From assembly GCA_003233075.1 (NCBI GenBank), contig QIKQ01000159.1, forward strand, positions 1-26,368: a DNA stretch of 26,368 nucleotides, given 5' to 3'. The notes below the pieces were generated by a model, which had not been told where the DNA came from, ran no database searches, and saw only the letters and a list, made by a program, of their open reading frames with translations. Every line of letters begins with the position of its first letter. Positions within the stretch are counted from its first letter, which is position 1. The DNA is from Gammaproteobacteria bacterium. Lineage in GTDB: Bacteria; Pseudomonadota; Gammaproteobacteria; SZUA-21. Positions 1 through 8,999 of the stretch are shown here, piece after piece. Position numbers and translations under genes: made by a program.

Positions 1-88
1 GACTATGCCTGCGCACTTCTCGGTCGTGAAAACGTGTCATAGCATACCCTTGAACCGTCTCGCTACGAAGTGCTGTGAGAAAAGCGGG
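1..88. other. Window edge, no gene assigned
   Basis: This is the stretch downstream of the flhB stop. On the minus strand a short open frame from an ATG runs out of the window, but it is too short to recognise. In clusters of this type flhA usually follows flhB, but nothing here shows it. A short inverted pair, GCACTTC and GAAGTGC, is present without a T-run, so I do not call a terminator. Confidence 0.3.
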
Positions 89-1222
89 TTAGCGATATTT
101 TTGATATTCGTCTGGTATTTCTATGCTATTTGGCCGTTCAACATCATCACCATTCGTCCTCAGCTGATAAACATAAGCTAATACCTGCGCCACCGCATGA
201 TATAAATCAAATGGTATTTCCATGTTTAACTCAGAGTTGTAATAGAGGGCACGCGCGAGTGGTGGAGCTTCAAATATTGTCACTTCGTTTTCTGTTGCAA
301 TTTTTCTAATTCTTAACGCAATTAAATCCACACCTAATGCAATTACAACAGGTGCTCCACTTCCCTTATCATCATATTTCAGTGCAACGGAAAAATGTGT
401 CGGATTAGTGACTACTACATCTGCCTTAGGTATCTCTTCCATCATTCTATTATTCGACATTTCTTGTTGTAAACGACGAATACGACCTTTTACTTCAGGG
501 TTTCCTTCTGTCTGTTTACTTTCATCTTTTACTTCTTGTTTGCTCATTTTAATTTCTTTCAAATGCTGAACAATTTGAAATGGTATGTCGATCGCTGCAA
601 TGACAAGCGTTGCAGCACTTAAGAAAATGAATAACCATGCTAAAAGAGTAATTGCTGTCACGACTGCTTTACCTGGATTGAGGGTACCTAGCGACATAAG
701 CTCCGAAAAATGTGTCCAAATAAAAAAAAATGCCACACTTCCTATGAGTGCAACTTTGGCAACCGATTTCACTAATTCCATTAAGCCCTTAACACCAAAC
801 ATTCTTTTCATACCCTTAAAAAAGCTCAGTTTGGACATCTTAGGTGCCATCGCTTTCGCACTAAATGACCAACCACCTATTAGTCCTGGTGTTAACAAAA
901 CAGCGACGAGCAAAATTAATAAATACGGGAAAAGAAGCATAAACATATCTGACAGTGTTGCTCCAACTGCAGCAATTAATTTTTTGTTACTACCAAAAAT
1001 CAACTCGCGATCAAGACTCAAATTATTTCTCATTATATCCGTCACACCGACGCCTATTGTTTCACCCATTGCAAATAATGAAATTGAAGCAACTAACAAG
1101 ACAATGGTAGTATTAAGCTCTTTAGAGCGCGGTACCTGACCTTTATCTTTGGCGTCTTTCTTTTTCTTTGGCGTTGGTTCTTCGGTTTTTTCTTGACTAT
1201 CTTTACTTTTTCCTTCCGCCAT
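89..1222 (-). CDS. flhB: FlhB, flagellar export gate switch protein
   Basis: FlhB belongs to the flagellar type III export gate in the inner membrane and switches substrate class from rod/hook to filament. The 377-residue protein has the usual layout: a charged N-terminus with the EKTEEPTPKK motif (residues 11-20), four hydrophobic segments between about 38 and 215, a linker, and a cytoplasmic domain. The autocleavage motif NPTH is intact at residues 273-276, inside VVVTNPTHFSVALKYD. The start ATG lies one base from the fliR stop, so the two are translationally linked. It is the last gene of the fliL-flhB run inside the window. Length and motifs are normal for the family. Confidence 0.97.
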   Translation of the reverse strand: MAEGKSKDSQEKTEEPTPKKKKDAKDKGQVPRSKELNTTIVLLVASISLFAMGETIGVGVTDIMRNNLSLDRELIFGSNKKLIAAVGATLSDMFMLLFPYLLILLVAVLLTPGLIGGWSFSAKAMAPKMSKLSFFKGMKRMFGVKGLMELVKSVAKVALIGSVAFFFIWTHFSELMSLGTLNPGKAVVTAITLLAWLFIFLSAATLVIAAIDIPFQIVQHLKEIKMSKQEVKDESKQTEGNPEVKGRIRRLQQEMSNNRMMEEIPKADVVVTNPTHFSVALKYDDKGSGAPVVIALGVDLIALRIRKIATENEVTIFEAPPLARALYYNSELNMEIPFDLYHAVAQVLAYVYQLRTNGDDVERPNSIEIPDEYQKYR

Positions 1223-1223
1223 G

Positions 1224-2003
1224 TTAACTCCTTTGCAAAATCGACTGAATCAAATCAATCGACTCCATTAACAAAGAGTGAAATCTAGGCAAAACATTAG
1301 GCATCGTAGTCATTATAATGATTATTCCCGTACTTAATGTTGTCGGAAAACCTACTGCAAATATATTCATTTGTGGTGCTGCACGAGTCATTACACCAAA
1401 ACCAACATTAATGAGAGTCAACGTAATCATACAAGGCAGGGCAATTAATAGTGCACCGATATACATTTTGCTCCCCCATAAAACTATAGCCATGTAATTT
1501 TCGACTGCTATTCCTTGCGTGCCAATAGGCATAGATTCAAAACTAGTGAGCAAAGTCTGAATAACCAGCAAATGTCCATCAAAGGAAAAAAATAACAACG
1601 TACCAATAACCAAATATAATTTGCTTATTACTGGTACACTTAAGCCACTAGACGGATCTATAAATGATGCGAAACCTAAACCCATCGTCATCGAAATATT
1701 ATGACCGGCAATAACAAGGGAGCCGAAAACAAACTGTAAAATAAGCCCCATCGTCATGCCAATCAGAAACTGATGAAGCACTATAAATAAACCATCAATT
1801 GACAGAGGATTCACTGCAGGAGGGGCAGGTAAATAAGGATAAACTATGATAGTTAGTGCAACTGCAAAACCGACACGATGCGCTACAAATACTATATTTC
1901 TAGCACCAAATATCGGTGCTGCCATTAACATTGCGGCTATCCTAACAAGCGGCCAAAGGAAACTTCCTATTAAGGCTGTCACTTGTTCAAATGGTATACT
2001 CAC
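1224..2003 (-). CDS. fliR: FliR, flagellar export gate protein
   Basis: FliR is the single-copy subunit of the FliPQR export-gate core in the inner membrane. The 259-residue product is strongly hydrophobic with about six predicted membrane segments. It has family-typical stretches such as RIAAMLMAAPIFGARN near the N-terminus and a conserved glycine-rich loop around GHNISMTMGLGFASFIDP. The start is a GTG: an in-frame TAA lies only two codons upstream and no ATG is available, so this is the only start giving a full-length protein. No strong Shine-Dalgarno sequence precedes it, so coupling to fliQ translation is likely. Confidence 0.96.
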   Translation of the reverse strand: MSIPFEQVTALIGSFLWPLVRIAAMLMAAPIFGARNIVFVAHRVGFAVALTIIVYPYLPAPPAVNPLSIDGLFIVLHQFLIGMTMGLILQFVFGSLVIAGHNISMTMGLGFASFIDPSSGLSVPVISKLYLVIGTLLFFSFDGHLLVIQTLLTSFESMPIGTQGIAVENYMAIVLWGSKMYIGALLIALPCMITLTLINVGFGVMTRAAPQMNIFAVGFPTTLSTGIIIIMTTMPNVLPRFHSLLMESIDLIQSILQRS

Positions 2004-2033
2004 AACTTAGTTCAACGTATTCTGAGACCTGAA

Positions 2034-2303
2034 CTAGGAGACTAATTCAGGAATTAATTCAAATATTCGAAGTGCAAAGTTTACCGCAATTGACAACATC
2101 CAAGAACCTGCAATCATCAGTACCAATGCAAGAACAATGAGTTTCGGTATAAAACTCAATGTCATTTCATTAATTGAAGTGGCTGCTTGAAACATACCGA
2201 CTAACACGCCAATCACAAGCACCGTCAGTAAACAAGGAGCTGAAATTAATGCAATCGTTTTAAGTGCTTCTTGACCTATCGATATCACAGTATCTGGTGA
2301 CAT
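2034..2303 (-). CDS. fliQ: FliQ, flagellar export gate protein
   Basis: FliQ is a small two-helix membrane protein that packs around FliP in the export gate. From the ATG at 2303 the product is 89 residues, beginning MSPDTVISIGQEALK, with two hydrophobic helices separated by the short loop around MFQAATSINEMTLSFIPK. I chose this ATG over an upstream in-frame TTG at 2321 because a GGGGGA ribosome-binding sequence sits 5 bases before the ATG (and would be inside the coding sequence of the longer form), and because 89 residues is the usual family length. It lies between fliP and fliR in the conserved order. Confidence 0.96.
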   Translation of the reverse strand: MSPDTVISIGQEALKTIALISAPCLLTVLVIGVLVGMFQAATSINEMTLSFIPKLIVLALVLMIAGSWMLSIAVNFALRIFELIPELVS

Positions 2304-2327
2304 ATATCCCCCTAAAATCAAAATAAA

Positions 2328-3074
2328 CTATATTGAAAAACTCTTCGCAAGTGTTGACACTATTAATGACCAACCATCAATTAGTACAAACAGCATAATT
2401 TTAAACGGTAAAGCAACTAACATGGGCGACAACATCATCATGCCCATCGACATAAGCACACTTGCAACGACTATGTCTATTACGATAAATGGTATAAAAA
2501 GCAGAAATCCTATCTGAAATGCAGTTTTTAATTCGCTCGTAATAAAGGAGGGAATTAATACCGTAAAGGAAATTTCGTCTAAGGACTGAGGCATTTCAGT
2601 TCTCGCTAACTTTAGAAATAACTCTAAGTCCGTTTTTCTAGTTTGCGCTAGCATAAATCGTCGAAAAGGTTTTTTCGCTTTTTCAATCGCGACAGTTGCA
2701 CTTATTTTTTCTTCTAAATAAGGCTTTAACGCATCATCATAAACCTTGGTCAAAACTGGTGACATTATAAAAAAAGTTAGGAACAAAGCGAAACCAATTA
2801 ATATTTGTGACGATGGTGTTTGTGGCGTACCCAATGCTTGACGCAATATTGAAAGCACAATAATAATTCTAGCAAACGAGGTCATTAGCATTACTGCGGC
2901 TGGTAAAAACATCATTGCCGTCATTAAAAAGAGTATTTTTATAGTAATCGTATAAGTTTGCCCACCATCCTTATTTGGAGTTGAGGTGATCACATCAATT
3001 CCAGTTTCCGCAAACACACTAGTCAATGGGCTCAATAATAATAACGTTATAACTGTGACCAGAAGTCGCTTCAC
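2328..3074 (-). CDS. fliP: FliP, flagellar export gate protein
   Basis: FliP forms the pentameric core of the export channel. The 248-residue precursor has a cleavable-looking signal peptide (MKRLLVTVITLLLLSPLTSVFA), a periplasmic segment and four membrane helices. The family signature is clear in RIIIVLSILRQALGTPQTPS and in the C-terminal MGMMMLSPMLVALPFKIMLF. The start codon is GTG and overlaps the fliO stop by four bases (GTGA), with AAGGAA upstream inside fliO. Such an overlap indicates translational coupling. No anomaly was seen. Confidence 0.97.
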   Translation of the reverse strand: MKRLLVTVITLLLLSPLTSVFAETGIDVITSTPNKDGGQTYTITIKILFLMTAMMFLPAAVMLMTSFARIIIVLSILRQALGTPQTPSSQILIGFALFLTFFIMSPVLTKVYDDALKPYLEEKISATVAIEKAKKPFRRFMLAQTRKTDLELFLKLARTEMPQSLDEISFTVLIPSFITSELKTAFQIGFLLFIPFIVIDIVVASVLMSMGMMMLSPMLVALPFKIMLFVLIDGWSLIVSTLAKSFSI

Positions 3075-3541
3075 CTAAGTTCCTTTTTCTTAATTATTAT
3101 ATTTTTAATTTTTTCAGATAAGGTGGTTGAAAAATTCTCATTTTGCGTAGATAAATCAAGGGGTGTTTCAAGTACATGTAATTTATTTATCGCGGTCGGT
3201 GTCGCACCAATTAAAATCTGCTCATCACCGACTTGCACCACAATTACTTTTTCACGAGCTCCCAAATTAAGGGCGGCGATAATTTGAAGTTTGTCATTTT
3301 TAATTAGATTAAAACGACCCATTTTTTTCATTAGCCAGACTAATAAAACAATAGACCCAAGCACAAGCAACAAGCCAATCACAACTTGCACTATTTCCCC
3401 ACCACTGACTGGATCGCTAATTAACGCTTTGGGTGGTATTTTACTTTGTTTGAGGACCGGAGTATTTTCAGCGAATGCTGTTCCAAAAAAGAAATTTAGG
3501 GCTAGTAAGATTATAAATACTCGATGTACTATTAATTTCAT
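3071..3541 (-). CDS. fliO: FliO, flagellar export gate assembly protein
   Basis: FliO is a membrane protein that helps FliP assemble into the export gate. The 156-residue product has an N-terminal signal-like helix ending near AFA (residues 1-24), a second hydrophobic helix (about 52-71) followed by KKMGRF, and the small cytoplasmic FliO domain with LGAREKVIVVQVGDEQILIGATP (about 93-115). Such sequences diverge quickly, so the call rests on this layout together with its exact place between fliN and fliP. The ribosome-binding site is weak. The C-terminal tail is lysine-rich. Confidence 0.93.
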   Translation of the reverse strand: MKLIVHRVFIILLALNFFFGTAFAENTPVLKQSKIPPKALISDPVSGGEIVQVVIGLLLVLGSIVLLVWLMKKMGRFNLIKNDKLQIIAALNLGAREKVIVVQVGDEQILIGATPTAINKLHVLETPLDLSTQNENFSTTLSEKIKNIIIKKKELR

Positions 3542-3565
3542 ATGTATTTAAAACGCCCATTAATA

Positions 3566-3991
3566 TTATTTAAGTTTTTTAACTCTTTCCGCTGGACTTA
3601 TTACATCCGTTAAACGGATACCAAATTTTTCATTGACTACTACCACTTCTCCGTGCGCAATTAGAGTTCCATTGACGAGTACGTCCATAGGCTCACCAGC
3701 GAGTCTGTCCAACTCAACTACTGAACCCTGATTTAGTTGTAACAAATTTCTAATACTAATCTGCGTTCTACCAATTTCCATTGACAAAGAAACTGGCACA
3801 TCAAGAATGACATCTAAATTGACATCCATGCCATCCACATCGATGGACGCATCTTCTAAATTTTGAAAACTGGCTGACTCGTAATTGCTGCCTTCTTGTA
3901 AAGAATTTGACTCACTCTCAGCTTGTTCGTCTAATGCTGATGCCCAGTCTTCACCTGCTTCGGCACCTGTTTCTGCTTCTTCGTCACTCAT
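3566..3991 (-). CDS. fliN: FliN, flagellar motor switch C-ring protein
   Basis: FliN forms the bottom of the C-ring and takes part in rotation switching and in docking FliH/FliI during export. The 141 residues split into an acidic, poorly conserved N-terminus (about 1-55, rich in Glu, Ser and Ala) and a SpoA-type domain (about 57-135) with DVILDVPVSLSMEIGRTQISIRNLLQLNQGS in segments and the GEVVVVNEKFGIRLTDV end that is typical of FliN. The start overlaps the end of fliM by eight bases, so the pair is co-translated. Length and domain are normal. Confidence 0.97.
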   Translation of the reverse strand: MSDEEAETGAEAGEDWASALDEQAESESNSLQEGSNYESASFQNLEDASIDVDGMDVNLDVILDVPVSLSMEIGRTQISIRNLLQLNQGSVVELDRLAGEPMDVLVNGTLIAHGEVVVVNEKFGIRLTDVISPAERVKKLK

Positions 3992-5000
3992 TTACTTTTA
4001 CCGTTTTCGAATTTCTGGAACCTAAATTAGTTCGTATTTTTTCTTGAATTTGGATTGCTCTATTGCCTTTACTATTACCAAACTTACCGCGAAAGGCAGG
4101 AATGTCTTCAACTATTAAAGCAACACTTTCAGGCAAATCGACCGGTATAATATCACCCGCCTGCATCTTCACTACATCACGTAAAGTGACTTGCGTTTCA
4201 ACTAGGGTACTCTTAACATTCACCATTGCTTGTTGCATTTCTTCACGCAATGAAATTGTCCAACGCTCATCCACTTCGGTCCGATCACTTTGTACGCCAG
4301 CGTCCAGTTGGTCGCGAATAGGTTCAATCATTGAGTACGGCATCGTTACATGTAAGTCGCCGCCACCGCCATCAAGGTCTATTCTAAAAGATGAAACGAC
4401 TACCACCTCAGTTGGACTAACAATATTGGCAAACTGAGGATTTACCTCAGAGTTAATATATTCGAAATCTAAATTCATTACTGGCGACCACGCTTCCTTT
4501 AAATCTTTATATACCTGCGTCAGCATCATTTGAATGACACGGAGTTCGGTCGGTGTAAATTCACGACCTTCTATTTTTGTATGGAATTTACCTTCACCAC
4601 CAAAAAAATTATCAACCACAATAAAGACTAATTTCGGATCAATTACAAATAATCCAGTACCTCTTAGAGGTAATACCTTTGTTAAATTCAGACTTGTTGG
4701 TACAAATAAACTGTGTACGTACTCAGCAAACTTCAACATTTGAACGCCACCAACTGAAATTTCTGCTGATCGACGTAACAAATTAAATAAGCTAATTCTA
4801 AAGTATCTTGCAAAACGCTCATTGATCATTTCAAGTGTTGGTAGACGACCTCGAACGATACGATCTTGACTTGCGAAGTCGTAATTTCTTGCCTCGCCAT
4901 CGAATACATCTTCATCTGCCTCTGTTTCTACATCACCATTGCCCACACCATGCAACAGTGCATCAATTTCTTCTTGTGAGAGTAGATCATTTACAGACAT
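3984..5000 (-). CDS. fliM: FliM, flagellar motor switch protein, CheY-binding
   Basis: FliM forms the C-ring wall and receives phosphorylated CheY to reverse rotation. The 338-residue product begins MSVNDLLSQEEIDALLHG, carrying the conserved N-terminal CheY-binding peptide (LLSQEEIDALL, residues 6-16). A middle domain (about 45-230) includes DRIVRGRLPTLEMINERFAR and the GGxG-type segment FFGGEGKF. The SpoA domain covers about 250-325. The ATG has AGG six bases upstream. It sits between fliL and fliN as in the related clusters. No missing segment was seen. Confidence 0.97.
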   Translation of the reverse strand: MSVNDLLSQEEIDALLHGVGNGDVETEADEDVFDGEARNYDFASQDRIVRGRLPTLEMINERFARYFRISLFNLLRRSAEISVGGVQMLKFAEYVHSLFVPTSLNLTKVLPLRGTGLFVIDPKLVFIVVDNFFGGEGKFHTKIEGREFTPTELRVIQMMLTQVYKDLKEAWSPVMNLDFEYINSEVNPQFANIVSPTEVVVVSSFRIDLDGGGGDLHVTMPYSMIEPIRDQLDAGVQSDRTEVDERWTISLREEMQQAMVNVKSTLVETQVTLRDVVKMQAGDIIPVDLPESVALIVEDIPAFRGKFGNSKGNRAIQIQEKIRTNLGSRNSKTVKVNE

Positions 5001-5010
5001 TTAAGCCTAC

Positions 5011-5643
5011 CTATTGCCCAACAATACTCGGGAAGTATAAGTCTTCAACCAATGGCTCGCCGATTAGCTTCTTAAGTTCATCACGTATCATTGCTAAAGC
5101 ATTCTTTTGTAAATTTTTCTTACCTGCGACCGTTTGTAGATTTGCAAAGTTTTGACTGCTAAAAAGTAAAACTAAATTATGTCGAATAACTGGCAAATGA
5201 GTTTTTATTTTTTCCAAGTTAGCTTCTTCATAGGTCATCAACGCAACGGATATCTGTAAAAATCTTACCCCACTTGATCCGTCTAGGTTAACGACTATTG
5301 GCTTATCTAATTCCAAATAATGCGGTGTTTTTTTAACTTTCTTTTTACTTTTGGATCGATTTTTTTTAGCCTGTTTCTTGTTTTTATCTTTCTTTACTTT
5401 TTTCTTTTTCTTTTTCTTTCTGTCTTCATCATCATCTTCCTCGTCATCCTCATCAGCGTACATGTCTTCCTCATCTTCCACTTCTTCCTGATCACTACCA
5501 CCTACTAACATGACTGTCGTGGCCACAGTGCCACCTATTAGTGCTATCGCGATCACACTAATAATTATGATTTTTTTCATTCCGCCCGAGGATTTAGGTT
5601 TAGTTTCTATGTCTAAATCTAGGTCATCTTCATTTTGAGCCAT
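5011..5643 (-). CDS. fliL: FliL, stator-associated protein with long charged linker
   Basis: FliL is an inner-membrane protein whose periplasmic domain forms rings around the stator units. From the ATG at 5643 it has 210 residues: a cytoplasmic N-terminus, one membrane helix (about 24-48), a highly charged linker, and the FliL domain (about 107-210) with YLELDKPIVVNLDG and the ending EDLYFPSIVGQ. The in-frame TTG at 5649 is too close to the AGG site to be favoured. The linker is unusual: residues 51-74 hold about 19 acidic residues and residues 75-105 about 22 basic ones, which makes the protein longer than the common 150-180. It is the first gene behind the sigma-54 element at 5685-5700. Confidence 0.95.
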   Translation of the reverse strand: MAQNEDDLDLDIETKPKSSGGMKKIIIISVIAIALIGGTVATTVMLVGGSDQEEVEDEEDMYADEDDEEDDDEDRKKKKKKKVKKDKNKKQAKKNRSKSKKKVKKTPHYLELDKPIVVNLDGSSGVRFLQISVALMTYEEANLEKIKTHLPVIRHNLVLLFSSQNFANLQTVAGKKNLQKNALAMIRDELKKLIGEPLVEDLYFPSIVGQ

Positions 5644-5684
5644 ATACAAACCTATCGCAGCAAGTTATTGATCTAACGTGATTT

Positions 5685-5700
5685 TGCAAGAGGTATGCCA
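5685..5700 (-). promoter_or_regulatory. Sigma-54 promoter upstream of fliL
   Basis: The minus strand reads TGGCATACCTCTTGCA. It matches the -24/-12 consensus TGGCACG-N4-TTGCW with GG and GC in correct spacing. The predicted transcription start is near 5674, leaving a leader of about 30 bases before the fliL ATG. The same GGCATA-N4-TTGC core occurs before fliK and flrB. It probably drives fliL through flhB under an enhancer-binding protein such as FlrC or FleQ. Which activator acts is inference. Confidence 0.85.
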
Positions 5701-5867
5701 GGAGGAACTTGCGGTAAAGCGAGTAATTAGAAAGACTTAAGAGAATACTCTGTATTTATCTATTGTCGTTTATAAGTAAAAACAGTGATATGACAATAAC
5801 TCGGCAGTCCTTACTCTTTTAACCCTATTTCAGCTGATGAAATACATCCGCCAATACGAGATGATTG

Positions 5868-7088
5868 TCAGGCAAAAAAATCAATTAGACTAGTGGCGGA
5901 CCTAGCCTGCTGAATATTTTCTATTAATTCATTACCCAAATTATCCAAATCTAGCTCAGAGCCATTTTCATGTTTGGCCTTTAATTTCTCGCTTTCCTTA
6001 TCTTCTTTATCAGCATGAGAATTATCCGAAATATTAACATCAAGCGAACTAAAGCCATTCGCTTCAAACATTTCTTTTAGTCTAGGCATAGAATTTTCTA
6101 TTGCTTCCCGAACTAACGCATGGTTGGATATAAAGCTTATGCTTGCTTGATCGTTCTGAACGCTTACCCTTAATTCGATCGGGCCTAAATTAGCGGGGTT
6201 GATTCTGATTTTCGCCTCACCCATATTTTGCTTACTTATAAAAACAACTCGGTTTGCCAGTTCCTTGCCCCACTGCGGATGATTAATAGATTGTGTGATC
6301 TTTGGGACATTACTACTAATATTGTTTTGATTAACTTCTGGTCGCGAAACCGAACCAAGATTATTTAGATTTTGCAATTGATCTATTGCTGATGCTGAAG
6401 ATTTTTGCGTTTTACTACTGTCAGTTAATAACGCCGAGGCATTATTTTTAACTAATTTTTTAATTGTGTCACCTAAGGACATTGCCAACATGCTTTCTTC
6501 CTGAGCTCCCTTTTGCTGCTGAAACGCCATTGCTTTATCAAATTTTTGAGATGATTGCTGTAGCAGTAGATTTTGTTTTTGGTTTATTGCTGCTGATTCT
6601 AAATCTACAGTTAAAGATTTAGCACTTACATCAATTGGCTGAGTTTTATTTGCATCAATCTTAACACTTTCTTTTGTAAAATCATGCTTAGACCCTAACA
6701 TAATTTGCTGTAAACGTGCTTGCAAGTCTTCTGATGGGATTTTTGAAGTAAGTTTTACCTCATTTTCACTCGGGATAATTGGTATTAATTCAAGCGCATC
6801 ATTTCCGTACGGCAAAGGATTGCCGTCCAGCGGCAAATCTTGTACTAATATATCAGCGTTGGGATTTAAAATGTCAAACTGGATTTTTGAAAACCCGACT
6901 GTCAGACCTAATTTAGCCTGAATGGGCTTATTAGATTCCGCCATCAATTTATTGGCAATATCGGCAAATGGCGTTTGATTAGAGGAATTACTGCCATTTA
7001 GCGAAGTGCCTAGCGGATTAGCGCTGGTCGCCGTTGTGGTTGGCGCCTGAAGAGTTGCACCGTCTTTAAAAATGGGTAACTGTTCCAT
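5868..7088 (-). CDS. fliK: FliK, flagellar hook-length control protein
   Basis: FliK is a secreted ruler that measures hook length and triggers the FlhB specificity switch. The 406-residue product has a low-complexity N-terminal two-thirds rich in Gln, Ser, Asn and Lys, as is usual for FliK. A C-terminal hook-control domain (about 270-354) contains GEAKIRINPANLGPIELRVS; the NLGPIELRV segment is the family signature. A charged tail follows. The ATG has AGAGGA about five bases upstream. The gene stands alone between two sigma-54 elements, one at 7119-7134 driving it and one downstream driving fliL, so it is probably a single-gene unit. Confidence 0.95.
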   Translation of the reverse strand: MEQLPIFKDGATLQAPTTTATSANPLGTSLNGSNSSNQTPFADIANKLMAESNKPIQAKLGLTVGFSKIQFDILNPNADILVQDLPLDGNPLPYGNDALELIPIIPSENEVKLTSKIPSEDLQARLQQIMLGSKHDFTKESVKIDANKTQPIDVSAKSLTVDLESAAINQKQNLLLQQSSQKFDKAMAFQQQKGAQEESMLAMSLGDTIKKLVKNNASALLTDSSKTQKSSASAIDQLQNLNNLGSVSRPEVNQNNISSNVPKITQSINHPQWGKELANRVVFISKQNMGEAKIRINPANLGPIELRVSVQNDQASISFISNHALVREAIENSMPRLKEMFEANGFSSLDVNISDNSHADKEDKESEKLKAKHENGSELDLDNLGNELIENIQQARSATSLIDFFA

Positions 7089-7118
7089 GTTATCCTCTTT
7101 CCCTGATAGCTAGTATAG

Positions 7119-7134
7119 AGCAATAGCTATGCCA
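7119..7134 (-). promoter_or_regulatory. Sigma-54 promoter upstream of fliK
   Basis: The minus strand reads TGGCATAGCTATTGCT, a correctly spaced -24/-12 element. The predicted start near 7108 leaves about 20 bases before the fliK ATG, enough to include the AGAGGA ribosome-binding site. It shares its core with the elements before fliL and flrB. Confidence 0.87.
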
Positions 7135-7163
7135 CTAATTGTCTTTCTATTGATTCCTAATTT

Positions 7164-7604
7164 CTAAAATCTATTTTTCGATCTCGCCGAGAATTCATCT
7201 TGCAACATTTGCTCCTTGTTTAATTCAAACGCTTGCTCTTCTTCTTTATATTTTTCCATCGCTTTGTTTAAAGCTCGAGTTCGATTACGTTTTTCGAGCC
7301 ACTGCTGCCGTTTTTGTTCAGCTACTAAACTTGCCGTTTCAATTATTTGATGTTGTTGTTTAACGCCAGAATCGATTTGACTTAAAAACCCTCGATATTG
7401 ACCAAGCTCATGTACGGTATATGTCTTGCCAATGGACTGAGTAAATTTATTTGCATATTCTGCTTGATATAAAATTAAATCATCTAAGGATAGCTGGACT
7501 TTGTTTAATTGCTCGTTAGCGAGTCCCATTTCTCTTGCAGCATCATTTTCTTCACCTTGCGCTAACTTTACGAGTGAATTTAATCTATCTGATCGCTTAG
7601 GCAT
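7164..7604 (-). CDS. fliJ: FliJ, export ATPase central stalk
   Basis: FliJ is the coiled-coil stalk that inserts into the FliI hexamer and links it to FlhA. The 146-residue product is almost entirely charged helix with heptad-like spacing, begins MPKRSDRLNSLVKLAQGEE (typical of gammaproteobacterial FliJ) and has the RGFLSQIDSGVKQQ stretch. The ATG overlaps the end of fliI by eight bases, with CAGGT upstream inside fliI. Identity rests on position, length and coiled-coil character, since the family is poorly conserved. Confidence 0.93.
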   Translation of the reverse strand: MPKRSDRLNSLVKLAQGEENDAAREMGLANEQLNKVQLSLDDLILYQAEYANKFTQSIGKTYTVHELGQYRGFLSQIDSGVKQQHQIIETASLVAEQKRQQWLEKRNRTRALNKAMEKYKEEEQAFELNKEQMLQDEFSARSKNRF

Positions 7605-8973
7605 TATTTACCTGAGTATCAAGCTGAGTTGATGTATTCATCATTTCTTCTAATTGCCGTCTACTTTCCTCGTGTTGGCAGCGTTCGCTCATGTTCTGCC
7701 GCATAAAAGCCATCATTTTTGGATGAAAATCTATTGCTTCATCGATACGCGGGTCAGAGCCTTTTTGGTATGCGCCAACCGCAATTAAGTCTCGGTTCTG
7801 CTCATATGTCGACAAAATACTTCGAAAACGGCTTGCTACACCTAAATGAGCATCGTCAATAACATCTTGCATCACTCGACTAATCGAACGCTCTATATCG
7901 ATAGCGGGATATTGCCCAGCTTCAGCATATTTGCGCGACAAAAATACGTGCCCATCCAATATAGCACGAGCGGCATCAGCAATTGGATCAGATTGTTCAT
8001 CACCTTCAATTAAAATAGTATAAAAGGCTGTAATTGAACCACCATTTTTATCCCCTTGACCAGCACGCTCTACCAGTTGAGGTATTCGAGCATAGACTGA
8101 CGGAGGATAGCCTTTTGTTACCGGTGGCTCACCAATAGCCAATGCAATTTCTCTTTGAGCTTGCGCGAAACGGGTTAGAGAATCCATTAACAGTAACACT
8201 TGCTTGCCTTGATCTCGAAAATATTCTGCGATAGTCGTGGCTAACATAGCACCATGAAGACGAAGCAATGGTGGTGTATCAGCAGGAGTAGCCACTACTA
8301 CCGCTCTTTTCAAACCTTCCTGTCCTAAAATATTTTCTATAAAATCTTTTACTTCTCGACCGCGTTCGCCAATAAGACCGACAACTATAACATCAGCAGC
8401 AGTAAACTTTGTCATCATGCCGAGCAACACACTTTTGCCAACACCACTGCCAGCAAATAGACCCATTCTCTGTCCTTGACCCACCGTTAGTAAAGAATTA
8501 ATTGCACGAATTCCCACGTCCAAAGGTTTGCTAATTGTTTCGCGGTGTAGAGGATTGATAGCTCGACCAGTTAAAGGATAAGTTTTTTCAAAGTCAATCT
8601 TGCCCTTGCCATCAATCGGATCACCCGATCCGTCTATAATACGGCCTAATAGTGCTGGACCAACCGGCGCTCCGTATACTTTACTCGTGGGAATGACTCT
8701 CGCATTTGGGGTCAAACCCTGCACGTTTGCAGTTGGCATCAAATATAATTTTTCCCCTGAAAAACCGACTACTTCTGCCTCTATCGATTCTTTGTCCGAA
8801 ATCAACACCTTGCAATGAGATCCAATTGCTGCTTCGCAGCCTATCGCTTCCAGAGTCAGACCTACCATACGGTGTAACTTACCTTCTACTATAATACTGA
8901 CAGGTTTTATATTTGATTTGAAATTAGATAGCTTTTTTATCCAGCCACTTTTTAGTTTCTGCTCATTAATCAT
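7597..8973 (-). CDS. fliI: FliI, flagellar export ATPase
   Basis: FliI is the hexameric F1-beta-like ATPase that powers substrate unloading at the export gate. The 458-residue protein has an N-terminal beta domain (about 20-95), then the catalytic domain with Walker A AGSGVGKS (174-181), the catalytic GERGRE (202-207), Walker B VLLLMD (259-264) followed by SLTRFAQAQREI, and a helical C-terminal domain. All key residues are present and the length is normal. It overlaps fliJ downstream and follows fliH closely, together encoding the FliHIJ complex. Confidence 0.98.
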   Translation of the reverse strand: MINEQKLKSGWIKKLSNFKSNIKPVSIIVEGKLHRMVGLTLEAIGCEAAIGSHCKVLISDKESIEAEVVGFSGEKLYLMPTANVQGLTPNARVIPTSKVYGAPVGPALLGRIIDGSGDPIDGKGKIDFEKTYPLTGRAINPLHRETISKPLDVGIRAINSLLTVGQGQRMGLFAGSGVGKSVLLGMMTKFTAADVIVVGLIGERGREVKDFIENILGQEGLKRAVVVATPADTPPLLRLHGAMLATTIAEYFRDQGKQVLLLMDSLTRFAQAQREIALAIGEPPVTKGYPPSVYARIPQLVERAGQGDKNGGSITAFYTILIEGDEQSDPIADAARAILDGHVFLSRKYAEAGQYPAIDIERSISRVMQDVIDDAHLGVASRFRSILSTYEQNRDLIAVGAYQKGSDPRIDEAIDFHPKMMAFMRQNMSERCQHEESRRQLEEMMNTSTQLDTQVNNA

Positions 8974-8999
8974 ATAATAACTCTTATAGGCGCACTGAA

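Noticed and set aside
585..1139. 184-codon plus-strand frame opposite flhB
   Set aside because: It is fully antisense to the intact flhB gene and has no recognisable content.
5320..5508. Phe/Leu-rich plus-strand frame resembling a membrane protein
   Set aside because: It is the reverse complement of the Lys/Asp/Glu linker of fliL, which gives Phe, Leu and Ile codons on the other strand.
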